DNA of 64,000 nt. Origin: Methanobacteriota archaeon (GTDB lineage Archaea; Halobacteriota; Methanosarcinia; Methanosarcinales; Methanosarcinaceae). The stretch covers positions 48,312-112,311 of the forward strand of contig JAEWQJ010000016.1 in NCBI GenBank assembly GCA_023399215.1, given 5' to 3'. The translations under genes were made by a program, and so were the position numbers. The stretch's first letter is position 1, and the number at the start of each line of letters is the position of its first letter. Shown piece after piece: positions 28,613-37,368 of the stretch. The notes below the pieces were generated by a model. The model did not search any database. It was not told where the DNA came from and was given only the letters and a program-made list of their open reading frames with translations.

Positions 28613-29115
28613 ACCGATATTTTACCCATCTAGTGTATTACGTAGAAAAATAGAAGAAATAAACAATTGTGGAGGCCCCCTGATTCACAATAAAGGATAT
28701 AAAAAAGATTAGCTCATTGATCTCTGGCCCTGAGAACGGTTCGCTTACTCATTCAAACTCCTTGTAACCGAACCGGTTTCAGGATGTAACCCTCTTTAGT
28801 TTTCTGGGGAACAATTTGTTCTTATACTTTTTTTATACCTTTCCCATACCTTTTCGTATTTTTGTGTTACTCAACATTCTTTGTTTTCGGTCCTCACACT
28901 CAGGCATTTCGGAGAGGCTGCAGATCCTGCAGTTCTATTAAAACCTGCAAACACTTCTTAATACTTTCAAACATAAATAGTTATTTATTAAGGAAGTAAG
29001 TAAGCTAAAAGAAGTATCTAATTCAGATTAGGATGACATAGGGTAGTGATTATTTAGAACTTAAATTTATATTACTATTAAATAATATATCACTTTTTAT
29101 CTTTTGTGAGACTCC

Positions 29116-29206
29116 CTAACCAAGCTTGCTAACTAAACTCCCTAACCAAGCTTGCTAACTAAACTTGCTAACTGAGCTTGCTAACTGAGCTTGCCAACTA
29201 AACTTG
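29116..29206. repeat. 13-bp tandem repeat, seven copies
   Basis: Seven gapless copies of a 13-bp unit alternate between CTAACCAAGCTTG, CTAACTAAACTCC, CTAACTAAACTTG and CTAACTGAGCTTG forms. They lie just downstream of the PAS protein's stop (the gene is on the minus strand). Confidence 0.9.
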
Positions 29207-29306
29207 TTCTATAAAATAAAATTCCGGAAATAATTAAAATCACTTCAATTCTGGCCCCTTAAAGCCTGAAGATTGTCTCTTATCTTTCCTGATTTCAATC
29301 CACAGG

Positions 29307-30182
29307 TCAGGCTCTTTTCACATTTTGGGTTATATCTTCTATAATACCCTGGAAATGAGTAACTTCTCCTTCCTCATTGCGCTGGATAAAGGTTTTCTCA
29401 TCAATCCAGCGGACGTCAGCGGTCTGAGTAAGAATCCGGTACTGACGGTTGAACTCCTTTCCCCCTTCTTCACAGTTTTCTTCAAGTTCAAGTTCCACAA
29501 GGAGCAGGTCTTCGGGGTGGATAATCTTTCCGTAAAGGATTTTTCCGGAAATGAAGTCCTCTGGAGCGTACCCGAACTGCCTGACATTCTCAGACACATA
29601 TAGCGTGGGCCAGTATTTTTCAGCCTTCCAGAGAAATACTACCATTGAACTGTTGTTAATTACGGTTTCAAGGATTTTTTGCCGCTCAAGGAGAGCTTTT
29701 TGTTTTTCCATGAGGGCTTTCTGGCTTTGAAGAGCATCCTTCAGAGCCTTTTCATTTTTAATCTCCTGAGTAACGTCCCTGACTATTCCCTGGAAATTCA
29801 CTACATTTCCGGTCTTATCACGCTGTATAAAGGTCTTTTCTTCCACCCATCGGACTTCCCCATTACCGGTAAGAACCCTGTACCTCTGTACAAAGCTGTC
29901 ATTTCCAGCCTCGCAGCATCGGGTAAGTTCCTTTCTAACCCTATCGATATCCTCGGAATGGATTATATCTGAATACATTATCCTTCCAGTAAGGAAATCT
30001 TCTGCGCTGTATTCAAGCTGGGTTACGTTTTCCGAAACGTACTTGGCAGGCCATTTTTTATCCGGGGCCCAGAGAAAAGCCATAACCGGACTGTTATTAA
30101 TTACGGTTTCCAGAACTTGCTGTCTTTCCAGTGCTTCACCAAGAATCAGTTCGTCGCTTTCAGCCAGTTGATTGAATCCCAT
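29307..30182 (-). CDS. Tandem PAS-PAC domain protein without output domain
   Basis: A 291-residue cytosolic protein made of two homologous PAS-PAC units (about 25-150 and 165-290). Each begins ETVINNSP/S-x-V-F-LW and contains KYVSENVTQLEYSAEDFL or LYVSENVRQFGYAPEDFI, then IHPEDL/SED and a PAC end (FQGIVRDVTQ, FQGIIEDIT). The two copies are so alike that an internal duplication is clear. A short coiled linker with QKALLERQK repeats joins them. No histidine kinase or DNA-binding domain follows, so it must signal through a partner protein. Confidence 0.88.
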   Translation of the reverse strand: MGFNQLAESDELILGEALERQQVLETVINNSPVMAFLWAPDKKWPAKYVSENVTQLEYSAEDFLTGRIMYSDIIHSEDIDRVRKELTRCCEAGNDSFVQRYRVLTGNGEVRWVEEKTFIQRDKTGNVVNFQGIVRDVTQEIKNEKALKDALQSQKALMEKQKALLERQKILETVINNSSMVVFLWKAEKYWPTLYVSENVRQFGYAPEDFISGKILYGKIIHPEDLLLVELELEENCEEGGKEFNRQYRILTQTADVRWIDEKTFIQRNEEGEVTHFQGIIEDITQNVKRA

Positions 30183-30325
30183 AGCTATTATCTCTCCAAC
30201 AACCCTTCCGGATCCAAAATCCTTTTACTGCCTCAGGTAATATACAATTTTCAAATCCTTAAGCAATATATAATATATTTTGACATCTTATAAAATCATG
30301 TCTTTCTGCACACAGGAGGAATGTT

Positions 30326-30739
30326 CTGAGTTCCAGACCCGCAGCAGGAAAAGAGGATACCTGGACAAAGAAAAAGTCCGGGAAGAAAACATCTGACATT
30401 GTACAGCAGACCAGAGAAGAATATGGGAGATATTTTGGGATATGCGGCTCATACCATAACCTTAAAGCCTGCACCTGCAAAAACTGTCCTTCTTATCCCG
30501 GTGGTGCAGGGATGTTTTGCTCCAGGGGCAAGCATATAGAAATGGGAAAAAAACAGGGCTGCCTCTGTGAAACCTGCGAACTTTTCAGGAAATTCCGACT
30601 TGAAGGAGAATACTTCTGCCTGAATGCCGAAAAACCGGAACTGTCCGAAGAAAAGCCTGAATTTCTCCTGAAGAACTGCAGAAAAGTTCCTGAATCCAGT
30701 GGAAAGACCAGGTTCTGTGTACTGGGAGAATTAAAATAG
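30326..30739 (+). CDS. DUF2769 cysteine-rich protein with anomalous start
   Basis: The frame open from 30284 to 30739 contains CTCKNCPSYPGGAGMFCSRG and CLCETCELFRKFRL with many paired Cys, the pattern of the small methanogen family DUF2769 (probable metal binding). It has no ATG, GTG or TTG before 30512, which lies inside the conserved domain. A perfect AGGAGG (30314-30319) sits six bases before a CTG at 30326 in this frame. An ATG at 30321 is out of frame and meets TGA two codons later. Either CTG is used or one base was lost after the original ATG. Confidence 0.6.
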   Translation: MSSRPAAGKEDTWTKKKSGKKTSDIVQQTREEYGRYFGICGSYHNLKACTCKNCPSYPGGAGMFCSRGKHIEMGKKQGCLCETCELFRKFRLEGEYFCLNAEKPELSEEKPEFLLKNCRKVPESSGKTRFCVLGELK

Positions 30740-30746
30740 TAAGTAC

Positions 30747-30986
30747 ATGAACTTGAAGTGAAATGAACTTGAAGTGAAATGAACTTGGAGTGAAATGAAC
30801 TTGGAGTGAAATGAACTTGAAGTGAAATGAACTTGAAGTGAAATGAACTCGAAGTGAAATGAATTCAAAGTGAAATGAATTCAAAGTGAAATGAATTCAA
30901 AGTGAAATGAATTCAAAGTGAAATGAATTCAAAGTGAAATGAACTCGAAGTGAAATGAACTCGAAGTGAAATGAATTCAAAGTCGC
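30747..30986. repeat. 16-bp tandem repeat, fifteen copies
   Basis: Fifteen gapless copies of ATGAACTTGAAGTGAA with three sequence variants (CTTGAAG, CTCGAAG and TTCAAAG cores) arranged in blocks. The unit length is not a multiple of three. The arrangement of variants shows repeated slippage or unequal exchange. It starts 8 bp after the DUF2769 stop. Confidence 0.95.
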
Positions 30987-31325
30987 TGAAACCTGAATAA
31001 CCCTTGTATTTTCCTGAACCTTAAATTAAAGTAACTGAAGCTTTCTTATCATAACGATTTCAGATTTTTTATTCACAGCATTTGGGATTTTTATCTGGAA
31101 AATTGTAGTCGCTTTTTTAATCTGTTCTGGCTTTAATCTGTTCTGGTTTTCTTTGTTTATAATCAATGGTTTTCGTTCCAGGAATCTCGCAGGTTTATTA
31201 TTTCTCGAAAACAAATAGCTGGTGCGTTCTGGAAAATATGAAGACACTATTGTTCAACTGATAGAATGGACTCAACGCGCACCCGCAAACGATATATCAC
31301 AGGTTGCTGAATGAGTCCAGTAGAG

Positions 31326-31337
31326 CTTATATAAATC
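31326..31337 (+). promoter_or_regulatory. TATA-box candidate of the AnfO-like gene
   Basis: CTTATATAAATC lies about 90 bp upstream of the start at 31418, which would give a 5' leader of about 60 bases containing the AGGAGG at 31405-31410. Confidence 0.45.
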
Positions 31338-31417
31338 GAGTAATAATCAAATGGTAAGAAATTGTTTTAATCGCATTCCGACATCTCATAAATTTCAACA
31401 CGATAGGAGGACGCGCC

Positions 31418-32056
31418 TTGAAAATAGCAGTTGTGGAAAACGAGAACCAGAAAGCGAGTTCAATATTCGAACCAGGATTCATTGCAATATATGAGGAAGA
31501 CGGTGGGGAATGGAAAGTTCTGACCCGGTTTGAAAATCAAGTTTGCAACGCGAGAGGTATGGCTGCGGTACGCACGTCTGTAGCGGATACAATAAAGCAG
31601 CTTGGCGACGTAAAAGTGATTGTTGCAAGTGAAATCCCAGGGATAGCGTCCGGGACTTTTCAAGCAGCGAGTTTTGACATATTCATTGTGGAAGGTAATG
31701 TGCTGGATCTTCTTGATTCAATCAAAAAAGAAATGCTTGAAGCAATTGAGGAACGTCAGAAAGAACCGCCCAAATTTGACATTATGCAGTTTCTGGAACC
31801 CGGTGTGAATAAAGGTGATTTTTCGATTAATATCGAAGACGTCATGTTTAAAAATCCGGACCTGACTTCAAAGAAAATTCTGATCCCCTATCTGAAAAAC
31901 GGAGAATTTAACAGACTGGATGTCATTTGCGGTCATATTCCGAAGTGGTTTGTCACAAATTTAGGCGCCATGGGGTTTGAATATGAAATTGTGAACGATT
32001 TGCCGAATAGAAAAACTGTTAGAGTAGTGCGCATGCAAACTTCGTCATCGAAGTAA
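31418..32056 (+). CDS. AnfO-like (Fe-only nitrogenase accessory family) protein
   Basis: A 212-residue soluble protein with a TTG start, seven bases after a strong AGGAGG. It begins KIAVVENENQKASSIFEPGF, IAIYEEDGGEWKVLTRFENQ, continues with FFVAEKI-like IVASEIPGIASGTF, and ends with CGHIPKWFVTNLGAMGFEYE. This order recalls AnfO, encoded in Fe-only nitrogenase clusters. No nitrogenase structural gene is in the window, so this would be a stand-alone relative whose role need not be nitrogen fixation. The identification is from memory of the family, not from a search. Confidence 0.6.
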   Translation: MKIAVVENENQKASSIFEPGFIAIYEEDGGEWKVLTRFENQVCNARGMAAVRTSVADTIKQLGDVKVIVASEIPGIASGTFQAASFDIFIVEGNVLDLLDSIKKEMLEAIEERQKEPPKFDIMQFLEPGVNKGDFSINIEDVMFKNPDLTSKKILIPYLKNGEFNRLDVICGHIPKWFVTNLGAMGFEYEIVNDLPNRKTVRVVRMQTSSSK

Positions 32057-32125
32057 AAGCCATAGCTTTTTGGAAAATCAGAATATAGGTAAATCTTATT
32101 ATCGTTTAAGGAAAGTAATGATATA

Positions 32126-32534
32126 ATGGGCGGAAGGGGAGCAGAAAGAGGACCTCTGCAACTGGACATAGGCATAGTTGTATTTTGGACTATATCTCGG
32201 ACCATCATATAATCCGTTTCGGACTATAGGACCAAGTATCGGCATCGGTTTGGTCATAGGGTCTAATGGTTTTCTGGCTGCAAAATTAGGCATCCATTTC
32301 AGAAGAGCATTCGGTTTAGCTATGCTGTTTCCTATAGTTCCTATTTATGGTGTTACTGGAGCAAGCTTTTTAGCTGCGCTGCCTATTTCAGAAGGAGCTA
32401 AAGCTGCAGCAACTATTCCTTTACTGTTAGTGCCGGCAGCATTCGTATACCAGGGAAATTTCAAAGAATTACGTAGGCGCGGAATAAAAACTTTAACGGA
32501 ATTGAGAACACATCTGCCAGGAAAAAAATATTAA
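32126..32534 (+). pseudogene. Small hydrophobic protein, probably frameshifted
   Basis: An ATG at 32126 opens a Gly-rich frame (MGGRGAERGPLQLDIGIVVF) that stops after 28 codons. A +1 frame takes over near 32178 with YFGLYLGPSYNPF and GPSIGIGLVIGSNGFLAA, two or three hydrophobic stretches and a basic tail (KELRRRGIKTLTELR). The second frame has no good start of its own except TTG 32178, with no ribosome-binding site. The family is not recognised. A recent frameshift or a programmed shift is possible. Confidence 0.45.
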
Positions 32535-32545
32535 TTCATAAAATA

Positions 32546-32605
32546 AAACCTGAATCTATTAAACCTGAATCTATTAAACCTGAATCTATTAAATTTGGAT
32601 CTATT
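32546..32605. repeat. 15-bp tandem repeat, four copies
   Basis: Three exact copies of AAACCTGAATCTATT and one variant (AAATTTGGATCTATT), starting 11 bp after the previous stop. Confidence 0.85.
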
Positions 32606-32819
32606 CTTATCACATGAGTAAAGGATGTTTTTGGTGACAGCTATGGGGTGCAGGCAGGAAACAGTCTGTTGAGCTGCTAAACGGTTTAACTTCGCAGCAA
32701 CACCTTGATTGTAGTCACTGATTACTTTCAGGAGCCCCATTAGCCTGTGATTACAGATCTTAAAGATAGACAAGGGGTCTGGAAGTAGCAGAATGATAAC
32801 GGATTAGATAGGAGGAATT

Positions 32820-33674
32820 ATGGACAGCACGACGGAAATTCAGCCCCCTGTGCCGATGGTCCGACGGAATGGCTGGTTAAAGGTTATAACCACAGCAGCA
32901 GTCTTCTACGTTCTCTTACTGGTGGCCTTGCTGCTGACGAAGAACTCAAACCTTTTTCCCACTCTGGCAATGGTTGGCAGCTTTATGGTCCCTGTCGCTT
33001 ATGTGGCTTTTATATACGAGCGCAGGCACCTAAGCAGCTTGACAATGCCAACGGTCTCCCTGGCTTTTATATATGGCGGGCTTCTGGGTATCATTGCTGC
33101 GGCCTTTCTAGAACCATTTTTTATCAGGCAGCTGAATCTTGGGTCAATTTTAAGAATCGGACTCATCGAAGAATTTGCTAAAATCCTGGGAGTGCTGGTG
33201 ATTGCACGCCGCAGACGGCATGACTCGGAAATGGATGGATTGATTCTGGGTGCGGCAGCGGGAATGGGATTTGCAGCTCTGGAAAGTAACGGTTATGCCT
33301 TTACGGCTCTTTTGGAAAGTCATGGGAGCATTTCGGCAACAGTGGAAGTGACTTTACTTCGCGGTCTGCTTGCTCCGCTGGGGCACGGAACCTGGACAGC
33401 TATTTTAGCCAGTGTATTGTTCCGGGAAAGCAAGAGTTGCAACTTCCGCATTAACTGGCAGGTAATTAATGCTTATCTGCTTGTTTCCATTCTACATGCA
33501 ACGTGGGACGGGCTGCCCCTGGTAGTTTCTTCTATCTTCGGCCAGGATTTAGGCGTGTTAATTGCATGGGGTGCGATTGGTGCTGTTGGATTGTTTATCC
33601 TCTGGATGCGCTGGAAAGAAGCAATCAGGTTACAAATGGTTTTGCCATCAAAAATCGAGGAAACGTGTACCTAA
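32820..33674 (+). CDS. PrsW-like intramembrane metalloprotease
   Basis: A 284-residue membrane protein with about eight hydrophobic segments. The PrsW signatures are present: LIEEFAKILGVL (glutamates in a helix), FAALESNGYAF, GLLAPLGHGTWTA and LVSILHATWDGL, whose Glu and His residues are the presumed metal ligands and catalytic residues. In bacteria PrsW cleaves an anti-sigma factor; no such partner is adjacent here, so the archaeal substrate is unknown. A strong AGGAGG precedes the start. Confidence 0.85.
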   Translation: MDSTTEIQPPVPMVRRNGWLKVITTAAVFYVLLLVALLLTKNSNLFPTLAMVGSFMVPVAYVAFIYERRHLSSLTMPTVSLAFIYGGLLGIIAAAFLEPFFIRQLNLGSILRIGLIEEFAKILGVLVIARRRRHDSEMDGLILGAAAGMGFAALESNGYAFTALLESHGSISATVEVTLLRGLLAPLGHGTWTAILASVLFRESKSCNFRINWQVINAYLLVSILHATWDGLPLVVSSIFGQDLGVLIAWGAIGAVGLFILWMRWKEAIRLQMVLPSKIEETCT

Positions 33675-33768
33675 AGGAAGACTACGTGTAACCTCAAGCC
33701 CAAACTGATGTAAGTTTGGAGAAACTTCGGGACACAGAAAAGCTTTAGGACAGGCATGAGGTGATCAA

Positions 33769-33849
33769 TTGACAACTTCAGGTATTGACAAAAACAGTTC
33801 TTGGCGTAATAGGCTTGGATCATGGGCAGTCCTTTTTTCTACCCAATAA
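33769..33849 (+). pseudogene. Short frame behind a perfect ribosome-binding site
   Basis: GAGGTGATC (a near-perfect anti-SD match) precedes TTG 33769, which opens 26 codons (MTTSGIDKNSSWRNRLGSWA, then VLFSTQ) before TAA. It reads like the N-terminus of a membrane protein cut short. Nothing recognisable follows before the CDC48 gene end. Confidence 0.3.
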
Positions 33850-33954
33850 TTTCTTGAGATTAGCAGGGATCCGGACATTAATAAAAGAGTAGAAAGGATA
33901 AAGGAAAACAATACAAGAGAAAGGAAAAAGAAGATCAAACTTCCTGTCTCTCAC

Positions 33955-36249
33955 TCAGGTATAAAATGGGGTCTCTATTTCTTTTGACTGCCTTTTTCTC
34001 AGGCCACTCTGTACAGCCTGGTAATATTTCATGGTATCAGGAGTAACCGAAGGCCCGGTTTCAGTAATCGCTTGAAGGAAATGTTTCTGCTTTACCTCTT
34101 TGGCATGAAGGTCTTCGCGAAGTGCATCTCTTCCTGCTTTTTTGCATACAGCTGCAATATCAGCACCTGTATACTGATCGGTCATAGAAACGAGTTTATC
34201 AATATCAACATCCTCTGCAAGCGACATTTTTGCGGTATGGACCCTAAAAATTTCTTTTCTAGCTCCCGCATCTGGAACGGGAACGAGAATTAACTCGTCA
34301 AAACGTCCAGGCCTTAGAAGAGCAGGATCTATAATATCAGGACGGTTGGTTGCACCTATTACCACTACAGCTCTGAGTTCCTCAAGCCCATCCATCTCAG
34401 AAAGAAGCTGATTCAGGATTCTAGCTGTAACCTGTGGCTCACCTATGGCAGCCCCGCGAATAGGCGCAAGAGAGTCGAGTTCGTCCAGGAAAATAATAGA
34501 TGGAGCGACCTGCCTTGCCCGTGAAAAAACCTCAGCAATCCTTTTTTCGGACTCTCCGTACCATTTGGAAAGCAGATCGCTTCCTTTTGCGGTGATGAAA
34601 TTAGCTTCGGACTCATGGGCAATGGCTTTTGCAAGGAGAGTCTTTCCAGTACCCGGAGGACCATATAGAAGCACTCCTTTGGGAGCCTCAACTCCTATAT
34701 CCCTGTACGATTCCGGACTTTTAAGGGGCCACTCCACAGCTTCCTTCAGAAGTTGTTTTACTCCCTCCAGGCCGCCTACATCTTCCCAGCTCACATTAGG
34801 AATCTCGATAAGGATTTCTCTTATAGCAGACGGCTGGACATCTTTAAGGGCATTTTCAAAATCTTCCCTTGTGACCCGAAGTGTATCAAGGATCTCACTT
34901 GGAATTTCAGGTTCATTGAGGTTAATCTTAGGGAGAATCCGTCTCAAGGAACTCATTGCAGCTTCTCGGCAAAGCGCAGCAATGTCAGCTCCCACAAACC
35001 CATAAGTTATCTGAGCGAAGTCCATGAGATTTACGTTTTCGGCAAGTGGCATACCTCTTGTGTGAATCTGGAAAATCTCGAGTCTTCCTTCAGTGTCCGG
35101 AACCCTTAACTCAATCTCTCTGTCAAATCTACCAGGGCGACGGAGCGCCATATCAATTGCTTCAGGACGGTTGGTTGATCCTATCACAATCACATTCTTG
35201 CGAGCCTTAAGCCCATCCATCAGGGAAAGGAGTTGAGCTACAACTCTCCTTTCGACCTCTCCAGTCACCTCAGCCCTCTTAGGTGCAATGGAGTCTATTT
35301 CATCAAGGAAAATGATTGCAGGAGCATTTTTCTCTGCTTCTTCGAAGATGTCTCTGATCCCTTTTTCTGACTCTCCATAATACTTGGACATAATTTCCGG
35401 ACCATTGACTGAGATAAAGTAAGCATCGGTCTCGTTTGCAACTGCTTTTGCAAGCATTGTCTTACCTGTTCCAGGCGGTCCATAAAGCAGTACCCCTTTT
35501 GGAGCATCGATTCCCAGTCTGTCAAAAAGTTCAGGATGCTTCAAAGGTAGCTCTATCATTTCTCTTATTTTGGTAATAGCCTCTTTAACCCCACCCAGAT
35601 CTTCATACATGACAGTGGGAACATTCTGTTCAGGGGTTATTTCTGCAGCTTCAGGTAAGAGCTCAACTTCTGTCATATCTGTAATCTTTACTATCCCGGA
35701 CGGGGAAGTGGAGACCACCTGTAACTTTATTTCTCCAAGCCCAAATGACTGTCCCATACCTGGACCAAAAAAGTCCTGGAAGAAATCTTCGAACATAACT
35801 CCTTTGCCGAAAGTCTCTCTTTCCCGGGACCGCCTCAAACTTGTGGTGGAAATAAAATCTCCCTTAGAAACCGTGCGATTCATAAACACGGCTTTAAGAG
35901 TTTCACTTGGAGCATAGATCTGCATGCCCTTAGCTACAGGCGCAAGAGTTACACTCCTTGCTTCTTTCCAGTCAGCCTTGCGAATATCCACATACTCCCC
36001 TATGCTGGTTTTTGCATTGGTACGGATAAGCCCGTCCATGCGGATAATGTCCAGACCCGAATCGCTGGGATATGGACGTCCTACCAGAGCTGAAGTCGAT
36101 TTTCCTCCTCTTATTTCCACAACGTCAAAGGGCTTGAGGCCCAGCTTTTCTCTGAAACTATCGTCAACCCGGACGATTCCTTTTCCGACATCTCTTTGAT
36201 CAGCTTCTGCGACTTTTAGTTTTGCAGTTATCTTTTCCCTGTCAACCAA
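33955..36249 (-). CDS. CDC48/VCP-family AAA ATPase
   Basis: A 764-residue double-AAA unfoldase. The N-terminal double-psi barrel (GIVRVDDSFREKLGLKPFDV) is followed by a second N subdomain. D1 contains GPPGTGKT, IIFLDEIDSIAPKR and the arginine-finger region (RRPGRFDREIELRVPD). D2 contains a second GPPGTGKT, IIFLDELDSLAPIRG and RPGRFDELILVPVPD. All Walker and sensor residues are present in both rings. It extracts and unfolds proteins for degradation or remodelling in the cytoplasm. The gene is monocistronic with a long spacer upstream. Confidence 0.96.
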   Translation of the reverse strand: MVDREKITAKLKVAEADQRDVGKGIVRVDDSFREKLGLKPFDVVEIRGGKSTSALVGRPYPSDSGLDIIRMDGLIRTNAKTSIGEYVDIRKADWKEARSVTLAPVAKGMQIYAPSETLKAVFMNRTVSKGDFISTTSLRRSRERETFGKGVMFEDFFQDFFGPGMGQSFGLGEIKLQVVSTSPSGIVKITDMTEVELLPEAAEITPEQNVPTVMYEDLGGVKEAITKIREMIELPLKHPELFDRLGIDAPKGVLLYGPPGTGKTMLAKAVANETDAYFISVNGPEIMSKYYGESEKGIRDIFEEAEKNAPAIIFLDEIDSIAPKRAEVTGEVERRVVAQLLSLMDGLKARKNVIVIGSTNRPEAIDMALRRPGRFDREIELRVPDTEGRLEIFQIHTRGMPLAENVNLMDFAQITYGFVGADIAALCREAAMSSLRRILPKINLNEPEIPSEILDTLRVTREDFENALKDVQPSAIREILIEIPNVSWEDVGGLEGVKQLLKEAVEWPLKSPESYRDIGVEAPKGVLLYGPPGTGKTLLAKAIAHESEANFITAKGSDLLSKWYGESEKRIAEVFSRARQVAPSIIFLDELDSLAPIRGAAIGEPQVTARILNQLLSEMDGLEELRAVVVIGATNRPDIIDPALLRPGRFDELILVPVPDAGARKEIFRVHTAKMSLAEDVDIDKLVSMTDQYTGADIAAVCKKAGRDALREDLHAKEVKQKHFLQAITETGPSVTPDTMKYYQAVQSGLRKRQSKEIETPFYT

Positions 36250-37368
36250 ATAACAACCCCCATCTCCATATTAAAACTCAACATTTATCGAAAAAAGCTA
36301 TAGTAACTAACTATAATCCTCGTGATCAGAACTTTTAACTCTTATTTTAAACAAAAACTCATCTAAATAGCCACGACCTTATCAACGAAAATTACCTGTT
36401 TTCCACCCTCCATTTTGTATTATATTGATAATTATATAAAAAAGAATTCAATTAAAATGTTTGTCAGCAGATGATTTTTTTCGCTATAGTAACCTTTTGT
36501 TTTTTGTTAGTTAACTTATTCCAAACAAAAATACCACTTATGTTTTCTATCATTCTTTCATTAAAGATCATACCCTGCACCTTAATTTTTGTGTTTCTTG
36601 GGCAAGGCTAAAAGAGTTCATGTCAACAGTTTAAGAGCAATAAGCTGATTCCAAGCCCGATGAGTATCACATCACCAATAAATACATAATAACCAGATCC
36701 AGTTTTTTAAATTAGTTTAACCAAATCCATTTTTTAAATTCGTTCTAAAAGTAAAGGTTTTTGGGTTGAAAGCAGGGAGTAAAAAATTAGTACTAAGGTT
36801 GGTTAATTATCGAACGTCATCTCATTAACAAAATTAATATAGTCTGGAAATAACCTCATCGATACAATCGGCCACAACTCGCAACTTCATATAGAATCTT
36901 ATTTACAATCTTCATCCGGCTATTGATAAAACTGGGCGTCAACCATTTGGCAGATCTCTGATTGGCTACCCGACCCTATGTTGTACCATTTTGTGGTGTT
37001 GGGATACAGTTGTGAGTTTATAGAGAATATCTCGGACATAATTATTCTACCCTGTAAACAAACTTATTAAAAAATATAATTACCTTGTCGTTAATAATAG
37101 GATGGTGCTTTCGTCATGAGTATCTGAAGTTTTACGTATTGACAAGTTGGTATAGCGTCATGATTTGTCTTGCAAAATATCATGATTTGTCTTGCAAAAT
37201 AGTTAGAATTATCAAAAGCTGAAAGCTCGTTATCTTTTGCATATTCAAAAAATGCCTGTTTTATCTTCTTAACTTTTTCTTTCTCTCATGTTATCACACA
37301 AAGATTTACAAAAAGTCCCCCACTCTTCTTTATGCTAAATCAGTTTTACTTTTTTACTAAGGTGCTCA
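36250..37368. other. 1.1-kb spacer without a gene
   Basis: A+T-rich with no coding frame I believe. It includes an 11-bp imperfect inverted pair (AACTCGCAACT near 36873 and the complement AGTTGTGAGTT near 37008), and a 24-bp direct duplication (CATGATTTGTCTTGCAAAAT) at about 37157-37201. It separates the CDC48 promoter from the protease gene end. Confidence 0.5.

Noticed and set aside
30747..30986. Possible CRISPR array
   Set aside because: The units are 16 bp, gapless and have no unique spacers; no cas gene is nearby. Plain tandem repeat. The same applies to the other arrays.
36870..37025. Possible MITE from an 11-bp inverted repeat
   Set aside because: The match is short and imperfect and no boundary or copy is evident.
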